64,000 bases of DNA from Bradyrhizobium sp. ORS 375 (lineage in GTDB: Bacteria; Pseudomonadota; Alphaproteobacteria; Rhizobiales; Xanthobacteraceae): positions 1 through 64,000 of the forward strand of contig NZ_CAFI01000295.1 in NCBI RefSeq assembly GCF_000239775.1, written 5' to 3'. The notes beneath the pieces are model-generated. The model was given only the letters and a program-made list of their open reading frames with translations, searched no databases and was not told where the DNA came from. The translations under genes were made by a program, and so were the position numbers. Below, piece by piece: positions 13,502 through 21,522 of this stretch (its first letter is position 1; each line of letters opens with the position of its first letter).

Positions 13502-13700
13502 TGGGAGTGCTCCGATTCCGAATGTCGCAAGTGTCGTGCGGCGGGTTCCGGTGAGAACCGATCTGCCGCACTCGAATTCGCCGCAACAATCGCCCAGTCC
13601 CGGCATCGGCGCTCGAACAAGCGCACAGAACGCGGAGTCTATCCAATTCAGGCCGCGACGTCAGCGCGCAATTTCGCATGACGCCGCCCGCGACGATGCG

Positions 13701-14402
13701 TCAGGTTTCCTTGAAACGATAGCCGACGCCGTAGAGAGTCTCGATCATCTCGAACTCCTCGTCGACCATCTTGAACTTCTTGCGCAGCCGCTTGATGTGG
13801 CTGTCGATGGTGCGGTCGTCGACATAGACCTGGTCGTCATAGGCCGCGTCCATCAGCGCGTTGCGGCTCTTGACCACGCCCGGACGCTGCGCCAGCGCCT
13901 GCAGGATCAGGAACTCGGTGACGGTGAGCGTGACCGGCTCGTTCTTCCAGGTGCAGGTGTGCCGCTCGGGATCCATGCGCAGCAGGCCGCGGTCCAGCGC
14001 CTTGGCGTCGTTCTCCTTCGGCAGCGCCGTCGGATCCTTCGGCTGCGAGCGGCGCAGCACGGCCTTGACGCGCTCGACCAGCAGGCGCTGCGAGAACGGT
14101 TTGCGGATGAAGTCGTCCGCGCCCATCTTCAGGCCGAACAGCTCGTCGATCTCCTCGTCCTTGGAGGTGAGGAAGATCACCGGCAGGTCGGACTTCTGAC
14201 GCAGCCGCCGCAACGTCTCCATGCCGTCCATGCGCGGCATCTTGATGTCGAGGATGGCCAGATCAGGCTGGCTGGTCCGGAAACCGTCAAGGGCCGACGC
14301 ACCATCGGTGTAGGTCATGATGCGATAACCTTCAGCCTCGAGCGCGATCGAGACGGATGTCAGAATGTTACGGTCGTCATCGACCAAGGCGATTGTGGGC
14401 AT
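13701..14402 (-). CDS. chvI: Response regulator ChvI (OmpR family)
   Basis: 233 residues. The receiver domain has acidic pocket residues DDD at 8-10, phospho-acceptor Asp52 ([13 protein letters not shown]), and the conserved Thr/Ser and Lys ([14 protein letters not shown]). The C-terminal OmpR/PhoB winged helix carries [19 protein letters not shown] as recognition helix. It is the partner of ChvG. The gap to the ChvG start is about 95-200 bp depending on which start is used. In related alphaproteobacteria ChvI is essential or nearly so for host association and regulates many envelope genes; regulation of the nearby pckA has been reported in relatives. The start ATG at 14402 begins [10 protein letters not shown]. 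Confidence 0.95.
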   Translation of the reverse strand: MPTIALVDDDRNILTSVSIALEAEGYRIMTYTDGASALDGFRTSQPDLAILDIKMPRMDGMETLRRLRQKSDLPVIFLTSKDEEIDELFGLKMGADDFIRKPFSQRLLVERVKAVLRRSQPKDPTALPKENDAKALDRGLLRMDPERHTCTWKNEPVTLTVTEFLILQALAQRPGVVKSRNALMDAAYDDQVYVDDRTIDSHIKRLRKKFKMVDEEFEMIETLYGVGYRFKET

Positions 14403-14619
14403 GAGCCTGCTTTCAGAGTCTGGTTACGCCGAGACTTCGAGAATCAAGATAAGGGCCGCGTATTTGGGCTTCGAACATGGTCAACGAGCAATGCAAGCTG
14501 GGCTGAAGTGTGACCGAGTTCCACAAATACCATGGCAAAGTCTTGTGCCGTGCCCAGGTTTGTGGCCCGTTTAGCCGAAAAAAGGCCTTCATTGCAACTG
14601 GATGGACGAGGGAAAGACG

Positions 14620-15351
14620 ATGTCCGAGAGCTTTAACCCTAACCGCGTCACGCGTTCCCTGCTGCGTCGGAGCCGGCAGGGCGCATTGGCGACCTTGATG
14701 GTCGGCTCGGGCGATCCGTACTGCTCTCTCGTCAACGTCGCCACGGCGCCCGATGGTGCTCCGATCATCTTGATCTCGCGACTCGCCGTTCACACCAAGA
14801 ATGTCCTTGCCGATTCGCGCGTCTCATTGATGCTCGATGAACGCGCGCCCGGCGATCCGCTCGAAGGGGCGCGGATCATGTTGTCGGGGCGGGCTGAGCA
14901 GGCAACTGATGAGAACAAGGACAGCTTGCGTCGCAGGTATCTCAATGCGCATCCGTCCGCGGCCGACTACGCCGATTTCGCCGACTTCTCGTTCTTCGTC
15001 ATCCGGCCCGCAGCCACGCATCTCGTCGCCGGCTTCGGCCGCATCGTCGATCTCAAGCCCGAGCAGTTTCTGACTGATCTTTCCGATGCAGCCGAGCTGC
15101 TGGCGGCGGAGCAGGGCGCCGTCGATCACATGAACGAGGATCACCGCGATGCGCTCGGCCTCTACGCGACGAAGCTGCTCGGCGCCGACGCCGCCGAATG
15201 GCGCTGCAGCGGCTGCGATCCCGACGGGCTCGACCTGATGGCGGATGGCAGAACACTGCGGCTGGACTTTCCCGAGCGCATTACCACGCCGGGTGGCTTG
15301 CGCAAGATGCTGGTGCGGCTGGCGGATGAGGCGAGAGCGAGGAGCGAGTAG
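14620..15351 (+). CDS. HugZ-family protein: pyridoxamine-phosphate-oxidase-like domain plus DUF2470
   Basis: 243 residues. The N-terminal half is the split-barrel FMN-binding fold of the PNPOx-like family (SLLRRSRQGALATLMVGSGD; VLADSRVSLMLD). The C-terminal part is a DUF2470 domain that includes HMNEDHRDALGLYA, where a histidine of related HugZ proteins binds heme. HugZ proteins degrade or bind heme for iron use. ATG at 14620 has a GAGGGA purine stretch; an ATG at 14602 is in frame but lacks one. No iron genes are adjacent, so heme degradation is an inference from family. The divergent neighbour is chvI. Confidence 0.82.
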   Translation: MSESFNPNRVTRSLLRRSRQGALATLMVGSGDPYCSLVNVATAPDGAPIILISRLAVHTKNVLADSRVSLMLDERAPGDPLEGARIMLSGRAEQATDENKDSLRRRYLNAHPSAADYADFADFSFFVIRPAATHLVAGFGRIVDLKPEQFLTDLSDAAELLAAEQGAVDHMNEDHRDALGLYATKLLGADAAEWRCSGCDPDGLDLMADGRTLRLDFPERITTPGGLRKMLVRLADEARARSE

Positions 15352-15424
15352 CCGAGCTAATTGCCAGTCAGTCGAGCGAAGACCTCTGCAAACGAGCAGC
15401 CCCCGCCGCGGCGACGGTGCGCTC

Positions 15425-15466
15425 CCTCTCCCCGTTCTTCACGGGGAGAGGGTTGGGGTGAGGGGC
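15425..15466. repeat. Palindromic repeat, CTCTCCCC-hairpin family
   Basis: Nine-base arms ctctccccg and cggggagag, loop ttctta-like, then a ttggggtgaggg tail. The same plan (pyrimidine-rich hairpin followed by a GGG-rich tail) recurs inside polA at 32222-32258 and upstream of the MoxR gene at 52499-52592. Such elements form strong RNA hairpins and often sit between genes. Confidence 0.6.
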
Positions 15467-15607
15467 AGCCGCACGGGCGGTGCAGCTTCCGTGCTACGAA
15501 CTGAATAGGCTCCGTCAGATCCGAGTGCCGACGCATTCGATATCGTCCATCGACGTGCAGCCGTGTGCTCGTCCGATGGATCGGGAGCTGAGCTTCGTAC
15601 GTGCCAT

Positions 15608-15662
15608 GCCCCGGATTGCTTCGCAATCCGACCTCTCCCCGCAAAGAGCGGGGAGAGGTTGT
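15608..15662. repeat. Double-hairpin repeat, inverted copy
   Basis: Two adjoining hairpins: cggattgc with gcaatccg, then acctctccccg with cggggagaggt. A copy on the opposite strand forms most of 47698-47828 upstream of recR. It lies about 100 bp before the TPR-CHAT gene, so it may form part of the 5' leader or end transcription from upstream. Confidence 0.65.
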
Positions 15663-15762
15663 AAGCGCCCGCGCTGACAGAGATTGCCTGACAATCAGGG
15701 AAGGCCGTGAACGCCCCCGCGCGCCGCTGCGACCTATCTCCGTTCATGGCGGAGAGAGCATC

Positions 15763-18351
15763 ATGTCGTTCTGCAAGCGCGTGGCAATCGCGGCTGGAGC
15801 CATCCTGATTGCGAGCGGCCTTGCCCAGCCGAGCCTCGCCCAGAAGGCCGATCTCGCCGCCGAGAGCGCGCGGATCATCGCGCTCAGCCGTGCCGGTCAG
15901 TATCGCGAGGCGCTGCCGCTGGCCCAGGCGATGGTGGCGCGGCTCGAGGCCACCGCCAACAAGCGCGATCTCGCGGCAGCGCTGACCAATCTCGGCCAGG
16001 TCCTCGCCTCGCTCGGCCGCGATGCCGAGGCCGAGCTGATCTACAAACGCGCGATCTCGCTGTATGAGGCTGCCCTCGGACTCGACAGCGTCGAGATTGC
16101 GCCGGCGCTGAACAACCTCGCAGCGCTGTATCAGCGCCAGCAGCGCTACGCCGAGGCCGAGCCGCTGTTCGTCCGGGCGCTGGCGATCCGCGAGAAGGCG
16201 CTCGGCAGCTCGCATCCCGACGTCGGCCAGGCGCTCAACAATCTGGCGACGCTCTACGAGCGCCAGGACCGCCACCGCGATGCGGAGCCGCTGTTCAAGC
16301 GCGCGCTGGTGATCTACCGCAAGGCTGCCGGCAACGACAGTGCGCCGGTCGCCACCCTGCTCAACAATCTCGGCCAGCTCACCAAGAGCGACGGCCGCTT
16401 CGACGAGGCGGAGCCGCTGATCCGGCAATCCCTGGCGATCCGCGAGAAGCTGCTCGGCGCCGACCATCCCGACGTCGCCCGCTCGCTGAACAATCTCGCC
16501 GACCTGAAGCAGCGTCAGCAGCGCTATGACGACGCCGAGCCGTTGTTTGTCCGCGCGCTGGCCATTCGCGAGCGTGCGTTGGGCCCGGATCATCCGGACG
16601 CGGTGACGGCCCTGAACAACCTTGCCGGACTCTACCTTGCTGCCGGACGTAACACCGACGCGCTGCGGCTGATCGATCGTGCCGTTGCGCGCGGCCAGGC
16701 GCAGTCGAAGGTGGCGCTGCCGGTGCTGTTTGCAGCGGGGCGCGACGGCGGCATGCCGGCGGGGCAGGCGTTCGACGCCGCCATCGATGTGGTTCAGCGC
16801 AGCGCGCAGTCGCAGGCCGCGGCGGCCGTCGACAAGCTGGCGGTCCGGCTCGCCGCCGGCAACGACCGCCTGGCCGAGCTGGTGCGCAAGGACCAGGACC
16901 TCGCCGCAGCGAATGACGCGCTCGACAAGAGCCTGATCGCCGCCGTCTCCCGTCCGGCCGGCCAGCGCGATCTCGCCGCCGAGGCGCGCGACAAGGCGCG
17001 GCTCGCAGCCATCATCGCGGAGCGTGCCGGCTTGCGCGCGACATTGGCGCGCGAGTTTCCCGACTATGCGGCGCTGTCGAACCCGCTGCCGCTGAAGCTT
17101 GCCGAGATCCAGCCTTTGCTCGCCGGGGACGAGGCGCTGGTGGCATTTGCGGCGGTCGACGACCGGTCGTTCGTGCTGGCGATCACGCGCGACCGGTTCG
17201 ACTGGCGGCAGGTCCCCGTTGGTACCGACGGGCTCGCGCGCGATGTCATGCGCTTCCGCCGCGGCCTGGCTCCGGGCGCTCTGCAGGACGGCGGTGATCC
17301 TTCGGCCCTGTTCGATCTCGCCGTCGCCCACGCGCTGTACAGGACGCTGCTGCAGCCGGTCGACGCGTTGATCAAGGACAAGCGGAGCCTGCTGATCGTG
17401 CCGTCGGGCCCGCTGACCGCGCTGCCGTTTCATCTGCTGGTGACCGAGCCGCCGGCGGCACCGGTGCCCGGCAACGTGGCCGGCTACCGCGATGCCGCCT
17501 GGCTGCTACGCCGGCATGCGGTCGCTGTACTGCCCTCGCTCGGCAGCCTCAAGGCGCTGCGCGGCGGGCCGGGCGGCGACCGCGGCGGCAGGCCGATGAT
17601 CGGCTTCGGAGATCCTGTCTTTGATCCTGCGCTCGCAGCCGGTCCCAGGCGCAGCGCCACCAAACAGGCCGCGCGCAGCATCGCGACCCTGGCCTACACC
17701 GAGTTCTGGCGCGGCGCCGGCGTCGACCGCAGCCAACTTGCGCGCGCGCTCGCTCAGCTGCCCGATACCGCCGACGAGCTGAACGCCGTCGCCAGCGATC
17801 TCGGCGCTCCCGCGTCGGACCTGCATCTCGGCACCGATGCCAGCGAGAGCACGGTCAAGCACACGCCGCTGGCGGACTACCGGATCGTCTACTTCGCGAC
17901 CCACGGTCTGGTCGCCGGTGACGTCAAGGGCCTCGCCGAGCCGTCGCTGGCGCTCAGCATTCCCGCTTCGCCGTCGGCGCTCGACGATGGCCTGCTCACG
18001 GCCAGCGAGGTCGCGCAGCTGAAGCTCAACGCCGATTTCGTCGTGCTGTCGGCCTGCAACACCATCGCCGGCGACAAGCCCGGCGCCGAGGCGCTGTCGG
18101 GCCTGGCGCGCGCGTTCGTCTACGCCGGTGCGCGGGCCCTGCTGGTGACGCATTGGGCGGTGGACTCGGCGGCGGCAACGCGGCTCATGACCGATACGTT
18201 CCATCGCCTGAAGGAGCATCCGACGATCGGTCGCAGCGAAGCCCTGCGGCAGGCCATGCTGGCGCTGCTCGACGACCGATCTTCGCCTGCGAATGCGTAT
18301 CCTTCGGTTTGGGCGCCATTCGTGCTGCTCGGCGAAACCGAAATGCGCTGA
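15763..18351 (+). CDS. Exported TPR-CHAT protein (caspase-like peptidase fold)
   Basis: 862 residues. A signal peptide (residues 1-25, hydrophobic, ending SLAQKA) is followed by about six 42-residue kinesin-light-chain-type TPRs (roughly 50-300, with NNLAALY and AEPLFVRALAIRE motifs), an alpha-helical linker, and a C-terminal CHAT domain (about 600-862). The CHAT catalytic pair is present: His714 (YFATHGLVAG) and Cys765 (LSACNTIAG). CHAT proteases are related to caspases and separase; some act in defence. Here the signal peptide suggests the periplasm, and no gasdermin or CRISPR gene is near. The ATG at 15763 has a strong ggagagag upstream. The substrate is unknown. Confidence 0.88.
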   Translation: MSFCKRVAIAAGAILIASGLAQPSLAQKADLAAESARIIALSRAGQYREALPLAQAMVARLEATANKRDLAAALTNLGQVLASLGRDAEAELIYKRAISLYEAALGLDSVEIAPALNNLAALYQRQQRYAEAEPLFVRALAIREKALGSSHPDVGQALNNLATLYERQDRHRDAEPLFKRALVIYRKAAGNDSAPVATLLNNLGQLTKSDGRFDEAEPLIRQSLAIREKLLGADHPDVARSLNNLADLKQRQQRYDDAEPLFVRALAIRERALGPDHPDAVTALNNLAGLYLAAGRNTDALRLIDRAVARGQAQSKVALPVLFAAGRDGGMPAGQAFDAAIDVVQRSAQSQAAAAVDKLAVRLAAGNDRLAELVRKDQDLAAANDALDKSLIAAVSRPAGQRDLAAEARDKARLAAIIAERAGLRATLAREFPDYAALSNPLPLKLAEIQPLLAGDEALVAFAAVDDRSFVLAITRDRFDWRQVPVGTDGLARDVMRFRRGLAPGALQDGGDPSALFDLAVAHALYRTLLQPVDALIKDKRSLLIVPSGPLTALPFHLLVTEPPAAPVPGNVAGYRDAAWLLRRHAVAVLPSLGSLKALRGGPGGDRGGRPMIGFGDPVFDPALAAGPRRSATKQAARSIATLAYTEFWRGAGVDRSQLARALAQLPDTADELNAVASDLGAPASDLHLGTDASESTVKHTPLADYRIVYFATHGLVAGDVKGLAEPSLALSIPASPSALDDGLLTASEVAQLKLNADFVVLSACNTIAGDKPGAEALSGLARAFVYAGARALLVTHWAVDSAAATRLMTDTFHRLKEHPTIGRSEALRQAMLALLDDRSSPANAYPSVWAPFVLLGETEMR

Positions 18352-18607
18352 TATATCTGTTGCGCTGCAGCATGCTTCCGTCCGGCATAAAATCTGCTCC
18401 GCGGATGAGCATCGGCGCGCGGAAAATGAGCTACGTGCATCAAGCTGTTGGCACTAACCAATTCGATCGGATCGTCTTGGCAAGACCAGCGTTGATCAGT
18501 ATTAGGTCGGCGACCGCGCTTTGGTAAGGCGATGTAAACGGTAACGGTCACCGCGCGCTGCGCCACGAATTTCGCGCAACTGATGCGGGCTCTCAGGAGG
18601 GATCTTC

Positions 18608-20221
18608 GTGCAAGAGACGGGTATTCGCAACGGTGCCTTCGGTGCCGACAAGTTCGGCTTAAAGAACCTCAAGCAGGTGCATTGGAATCTCGGCGCGCCC
18701 CAGCTCTATCAGTATTCGCTGGCGGCCGGCGAGGCCACGCTGTCTGCCGACGGAGCGCTGTGCGCGGATACGGGCGAGTTCACCGGCCGCAGCCCGAAGG
18801 ACAAGTTCACCGTGCGCGACGCCTCCACCGAGAAGATGTGGTGGGCGGGCAATCAGTCGATCACGGCGGAGCAGTTCGAGGCGCTTTATCAGGACTTCCT
18901 CAAGCACGCCGAAGGCAAGACGCTGTTCGCGCAGGACCTGTATGGCGGCGCTGATCCGGCGTTCCGCATCAAGACGCGCGTGTTCACCGAGCTGGCCTGG
19001 CACTCGCTGTTCATCCGCACGCTTCTCATCCGCCCCGAGAAGATCGAGCTCGACACCTTCGTGCCGGAGCTCACGATCATCGACATGCCGAGCTTCCGCG
19101 CCGATCCGATGCGGCACGGCGTGCGCTCGCAGAACGTGGTCGCGATCGATTTCTCGCGCAAGATCGTCCTGATCGGCGGGTCCTATTATGCCGGCGAGAT
19201 GAAGAAGAGCGTGTTCACGACGCTCAACTACTACCTGCCCGCGCGCGGCGTGATGCCGATGCACTGCTCGGCCAATGTCGGCCCGAACGGCGACACCGCG
19301 ATCTTCTTCGGCCTGTCCGGCACCGGCAAGACAACGCTGTCGGCCGATCCGAACCGCACGCTGATCGGCGACGACGAGCACGGCTGGGGCCCGTCCGGCG
19401 TGTTCAACTTCGAGGGCGGCTGCTACGCCAAGTGCATCAAGCTCTCGCAGGAGGCCGAGCCGCAGATCTTCGCCGCGTCCAACCGCTTCGGCGCCGTGCT
19501 CGAGAACGTCGTGCTCGACGAGGATAGCCACGTTCCGGATTTCGACGACGGCTCGAAGACCGAGAACACCCGCTCCGCCTATCCGCTCGACTACATCCCG
19601 AACGCCTCGCGCACCGGCCGCGCGCCGCATCCCAAGAACGTCGTGATGCTCGCCGCCGACGCCTTCGGCGTGCTGCCGCCGATCGCAAAGCTGTCGCCGG
19701 CGCAGGCGATGTATCACTTCCTGTCCGGCTACACCGCCAAGGTCGCCGGCACCGAGCGCGGCCTCGGCAACGAGCCGCAGCCGGAGTTCTCGACCTGCTT
19801 CGGCTCGCCGTTCCTGCCGCTCGATCCGTCCGTGTACGGCAACATGCTGCGGCAGCTGATCGCCGACCACAATGTCGACTGCTGGCTGGTCAACACCGGC
19901 TGGACTGGTGGCAAGTACGGCACCGGCTCGCGCATGCCGATCAAGGTGACCCGTGCGCTGCTGACGGCCGCGCTCGACGGTAGCTTGCGCAACGTCGAGT
20001 TCCGCACCGACAAGTATTTCGGCTTCGCGGTCCCGACCGCGCTGCCGGGCGTGCCGAGCGAGATCCTCGATCCGGTCAACACCTGGAAGGACAAGGCCGA
20101 GTTCGACAAGACCGCCCGCGCGCTGGTCGGCATGTTCCAGAAGAACTTCGCCAAGTTCGAAGCCCAGGTCGACGCCGACGTCCGCGCCGCCGCGCCCGAC
20201 GTGAAGCTGGCGGCGGAGTAA
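18608..20221 (+). CDS. pckA: Phosphoenolpyruvate carboxykinase (ATP)
   Basis: 537 residues, family-typical length. It converts oxaloacetate and ATP to phosphoenolpyruvate, ADP and CO2, the first step of gluconeogenesis, in the cytoplasm; it is needed for growth on organic acids such as those supplied to symbionts. The P-loop is GLSGTGKT (235-242), followed by LIGDDEHGW for metal binding. An Arg-rich substrate motif ([10 protein letters not shown]) is near residue 60. The start is GTG at 18608 with an AGGAGG five bases or more upstream. The 256-bp upstream gap is the control region, and an intrinsic terminator follows. The neighbouring chvG-chvI system is a plausible regulator, as in other rhizobia. 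Confidence 0.97.
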   Translation: MQETGIRNGAFGADKFGLKNLKQVHWNLGAPQLYQYSLAAGEATLSADGALCADTGEFTGRSPKDKFTVRDASTEKMWWAGNQSITAEQFEALYQDFLKHAEGKTLFAQDLYGGADPAFRIKTRVFTELAWHSLFIRTLLIRPEKIELDTFVPELTIIDMPSFRADPMRHGVRSQNVVAIDFSRKIVLIGGSYYAGEMKKSVFTTLNYYLPARGVMPMHCSANVGPNGDTAIFFGLSGTGKTTLSADPNRTLIGDDEHGWGPSGVFNFEGGCYAKCIKLSQEAEPQIFAASNRFGAVLENVVLDEDSHVPDFDDGSKTENTRSAYPLDYIPNASRTGRAPHPKNVVMLAADAFGVLPPIAKLSPAQAMYHFLSGYTAKVAGTERGLGNEPQPEFSTCFGSPFLPLDPSVYGNMLRQLIADHNVDCWLVNTGWTGGKYGTGSRMPIKVTRALLTAALDGSLRNVEFRTDKYFGFAVPTALPGVPSEILDPVNTWKDKAEFDKTARALVGMFQKNFAKFEAQVDADVRAAAPDVKLAAE

Positions 20222-20238
20222 TCCGCAAGTGATACCCG

Positions 20239-20273
20239 GGCCAGCCGCATTGCGGCTGGCCCTCTATTTTTGT
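20239..20273 (+). terminator. Intrinsic terminator of pckA
   Basis: The inverted repeat ggccagccgca/tgcggctggcc (20239-20262) has perfect 11-base arms and is followed by ctctattttt. It starts 17 bases after the pckA stop. This is the clearest Rho-independent terminator in the window. Confidence 0.9.
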
Positions 20274-20321
20274 TGCGCATTGATCGTGTATGAGAGCGGC
20301 GAGCTCAAGCCCCACCCATCG

Positions 20322-20445
20322 CCGTCGTCCCGGCGAACGCCGGGACCCATAACCACAGGACGGAGTGGTTGAGGCGGGCAGGTAGCTCCAGCCTTCGCCA
20401 AACTTGGGACGGTGGCTATGGGTCCCGGCTCAAGGCCGGGACGAC
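20322..20445. repeat. Composite paired palindromic repeat, copy 1
   Basis: The left hairpin (cgtcgtcccggcg with cgccgggac, then ccata) and the right hairpin (tatgggtcccggct, then gccgggacgac) are inverted relative to each other around a 70-bp spacer. The same plan occurs at 30023-30175 and 33391-33545. It lies between the pckA terminator and the thioesterase gene. Confidence 0.75.
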
Positions 20446-20471
20446 ACCGTATGCTGAGCGCCGTCTAGGTA

Positions 20472-21290
20472 TCACGCCTTGAAATACGCGATCTGCGTCG
20501 TCGTCGCGAGCAGCCGCCCTGACGGCGACCACAGTTCGCCGTGCTGGTCCTGATAGCTGCGGTTGAACACCTTCGCATCGGCCGTGGCCAACACATGCGT
20601 GATGTCCTCGGCCGCGAGCTCCTCGCGGCTGACATGGAAGTAGGTCGTCAGCGACACCGTGCCGAACGGGATCAGCTCGCCGCGGACATGGAAGGCGCGG
20701 CCGAAGAAGGCATCCGACATCGACAGCAGCGACAGACAGTCGAGCTTGCGCGGCTTGCGATCGGAGATCCACAGCCGTGAATAGGCGCTGCGCGGCTCGT
20801 CCGAGCGGCTGCCGAAGTCCGGACGCCCTTCCACGAAGCGAAAATCGTACTGTTTGGTCCAGGACATTCCCGCATCGGGATAGCGCTTGACCTGATCGAA
20901 CGGCGGCGCATCGGGCTTGGCGGCCGGCTGGTGCGACCAGGATGGCCGGCGCTCGGCGAAGACAGCGGTCGCCAAGGTCGCGGCATCGGCATCGCCCTGG
21001 CTCAGCTCGACGCACCAATGCTGCGACGAGCGGTTGGCCCTCACCAGCCGCACGTCGAGATCGAACGGCCCCTCCGCAATCGGCGCGCAGTAGTTCACGG
21101 TGACCGCTAGCGGATCCCCTGCGATCTGCGGATGCCCGATCAGCGCGCGCAACACGGTGGCCGCCGTGACCCCGCCGAACGGCCCGACGAAGGCCCAGTA
21201 GTCCGGGCTGGTCCTGCCCTGCCAGCGGCTGTCGCCGGCGGTGACGCGGGTGGCCTCGTCGAACAGATGCGTGGTCGGCGTGTCGGTCAT
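20472..21290 (-). CDS. Acyl-CoA thioesterase, TesB-like double hot-dog fold
   Basis: 272 residues with two tandem hot-dog domains of the 4HBT_3/TesB-like type. The first has WAFVGPFGGVTAATVLRA around the substrate tunnel, the second has DAFFGRAFHVRGELIPFGTVSLTTYFH. It likely hydrolyses acyl-CoA thioesters in the cytoplasm; chain length is unknown. The next gene on the same strand (glgP) lies upstream and is unrelated, so it is probably a single-gene unit. Start ATG at 21290 (MTDTPTTHLFDEATR). Confidence 0.82.
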   Translation of the reverse strand: MTDTPTTHLFDEATRVTAGDSRWQGRTSPDYWAFVGPFGGVTAATVLRALIGHPQIAGDPLAVTVNYCAPIAEGPFDLDVRLVRANRSSQHWCVELSQGDADAATLATAVFAERRPSWSHQPAAKPDAPPFDQVKRYPDAGMSWTKQYDFRFVEGRPDFGSRSDEPRSAYSRLWISDRKPRKLDCLSLLSMSDAFFGRAFHVRGELIPFGTVSLTTYFHVSREELAAEDITHVLATADAKVFNRSYQDQHGELWSPSGRLLATTTQIAYFKA

Positions 21291-21415
21291 GCGTTGCTCC
21301 TGACAATGATCGTATGATAACCGTCAGGTGAAAGGCAATCGCAGGCGCCGGCAACGACGTCACGCATTAGCCCAAAGAGCTCTCGCGACGAGCAACTGTT
21401 CGAGTTCGTTACTCC

Positions 21416-21500
21416 GTCATGCCCGGGCTCGTCCCGGGCATCCACGCGGTTCCCAGGATGCCGAGCGACGTGGATGGCCGGGACAAGCCCGGCCATGACG
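21416..21500. repeat. Paired palindromic repeat, CGTCATGCCCGGG type
   Basis: The left hairpin (cgtcatgcccggg with cccgggcat, then ccacg) and right hairpin (cgtggatggccggg with cccggccatgacg) are inverted around a short spacer. It lies between the thioesterase gene start and the glgP stop. It belongs to the same general class as the composite repeats but has different arm sequences. Confidence 0.75.
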
Positions 21501-21522
21501 ACGCAACTACGTTATCCGCGCC

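Larger units (their letters stand above)
15352..15762. other. Non-coding stretch with two palindromic elements
   Basis: This 411-bp stretch has no gene I can support. It carries a hairpin element at 15425-15466 (arms CTCTCCCCG and CGGGGAGAG, then the tail ttggggtgagg) and a double-hairpin element at 15608-15662. The last 60 bases before 15763 include a ggagagag Shine-Dalgarno for the downstream TPR-CHAT gene. The promoter of that gene must lie here, but no clear sigma-70 hexamers stand out. Confidence 0.6.

Noticed and set aside
18440-18470. tggcac motif suggesting a sigma-54 promoter before pckA
   Set aside because: The required TTGC or GC element 4-5 bases downstream is absent.
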